This document shows, one piece after another, positions 63,417 to 64,000 of a stretch of 64,000 nt of DNA; within the stretch, counting starts at the first letter, position 1; each line of letters begins with the position of its first letter. This stretch comes from JBCDCU01 sp039180865 (lineage in GTDB: Bacteria > Pseudomonadota > Alphaproteobacteria > Rhizobiales > JACESI01). A program made the translations under genes and the position numbers. The notes under the pieces are model-generated. The model made no database searches. It was not told the DNA's origin and saw only the letters and a program-made list of their open reading frames with translations. Location of the stretch: the NCBI GenBank assembly GCA_039180865.1, contig JBCDCZ010000001.1, positions 10,562 through 74,561 of the forward strand, read 5' to 3'.

Positions 63417-64000
63417 ATGGTCTCGACAGCCCTTTACAACGCCTACAACCGGATTCCCCTCACCTTCACAGGCGGCGAGGGTGCATGGCTGACAGCAGAT
63501 ACGGGCGAGCGATATCTCGATTTCGCGTCCGGTATCGCAGTCACCGCCCTCGGTCATGCTCATCCGCACCTTGTTGCGGCATTGAAGAAGCAGGCGGAAG
63601 GGATCTGGCACCTGTCGAACCTTTACGATATTGCCGAACAAAACCGGCTCGCAGATCGCCTGATAGATGCGACATTCGCCGACAAGGTGTTTTTCGTGAA
63701 CTCCGGCGCAGAGGCGATGGAAACGGCAATCAAGACAGCCCGGCGATATCACTGGCGCAAAGGGGACGCGCAGAGAAACCGCATCATCACGTTCGAAGGT
63801 GCCTTCCACGGGCGGACCCTTGCGACGATTGCCGCAGGAGGCAAGGATAAGTATCTCGAAGGCTTCGGCCCGCATATGCCAGGTTTCGACCAGGTTCCAT
63901 TCGGCGATCACGACGCCTTAAAGGCCGCGATCACTGACCACACTGCAGCAATCCTGATAGAACCCATCCAGGGCGAAGGCGGGATCCGGACCGTTCCACC
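63417..64000 (+). CDS. argD: Acetylornithine aminotransferase, 5' part (cut by window edge)
   Basis: About 194 codons of a class III aminotransferase run off the window: [56 protein letters not shown] (PLP-binding region), [18 protein letters not shown] and [11 protein letters not shown]. These fit ArgD, which makes N-acetylornithine in arginine biosynthesis. The active-site lysine lies beyond the edge. ATG 63417 is the first start in frame after the terminator. Confidence 0.9.
   Translation, partial: MVSTALYNAYNRIPLTFTGGEGAWLTADTGERYLDFASGIAVTALGHAHPHLVAALKKQAEGIWHLSNLYDIAEQNRLADRLIDATFADKVFFVNSGAEAMETAIKTARRYHWRKGDAQRNRIITFEGAFHGRTLATIAAGGKDKYLEGFGPHMPGFDQVPFGDHDALKAAITDHTAAILIEPIQGEGGIRTVP

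Overview
This 64 kb window looks like a chromosomal stretch from a Gram-negative alphaproteobacterium, probably aquatic or marine. The signs are several STN-type TonB-dependent receptors with FecI/FecR pairs, an ExbB-ExbD-ExbD-TonB operon, PilZ and HD-GYP proteins, and a full alginate-type polymer locus. I cannot fix genus or family from sequence alone.

Region 1 (1-20.7 kb) is a TonB uptake and surface-signalling region. Three paralogous cassettes (ECF sigma, FecR-like anti-sigma, STN-type TonB-dependent receptor) all lie on the minus strand; the first receptor is cut by the window edge. Between them are a complete exbB-exbD-exbD-tonB operon with a leading periplasmic protein, a fourth receptor without an STN domain on the plus strand, and a PepSY-TM protein with a small membrane partner. 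Upstream of all three sigma genes is the same three-part DNA module. Its GGCTGGCT/AGCCAGCC repeat also occurs upstream of the tonB operon and the fourth receptor, which suggests one shared regulator.

Region 2 (21.2-41.6 kb) is a 20.4 kb block bounded by an intact tRNA-Arg(CCT) gene and a same-orientation copy of that gene's 3' end, the usual footprint of tRNA-targeted integration. It carries algD-, algA-, alg44-, alg8-, algK- and algI-like genes, an SGNH acyl-esterase/transferase-like gene, an unassigned periplasmic enzyme, and an RTX/DUF4114 secreted protein. It also carries its own two-component system: a hybrid kinase with a c-type haem CxxCH sensor domain and a sigma-54 activator. Five -24/-12 sigma-54 promoters can be read in it, in front of algD, algA, alg44, the SGNH gene and the RTX gene. 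Each has one or two copies of a TTGCAAATTGCAA-like palindrome upstream. This reads as a self-contained, self-regulated exopolysaccharide island. The algE, algG, algX, algL and algF genes of the Pseudomonas locus are absent.

Region 3 (41.6-48.9 kb) holds a TetR regulator divergent from pspA-yiaAB-aas, with two copies of a near-identical palindromic operator between them, and a di-haem cytochrome c. Region 4 (48.9-54.0 kb) is a compact five-gene minus-strand operon: acyltransferase-like protein, E1/ThiF-like adenylating enzyme without a catalytic or zinc-binding cysteine set, multi-pass membrane protein, second GNAT-like protein, Acg-type nitroreductase. I do not recognise it as a described pathway; it is the second candidate novel system.

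Region 5 (54-64 kb) is ordinary accessory and housekeeping content: two VOC proteins, the NAD salvage pair nadV and nadM-Nudix, two LysR regulators, DUF1127 plus a single-domain globin, a 52-residue small protein in front of a zinc-type oxidoreductase, an HD-GYP protein, and the start of argD.
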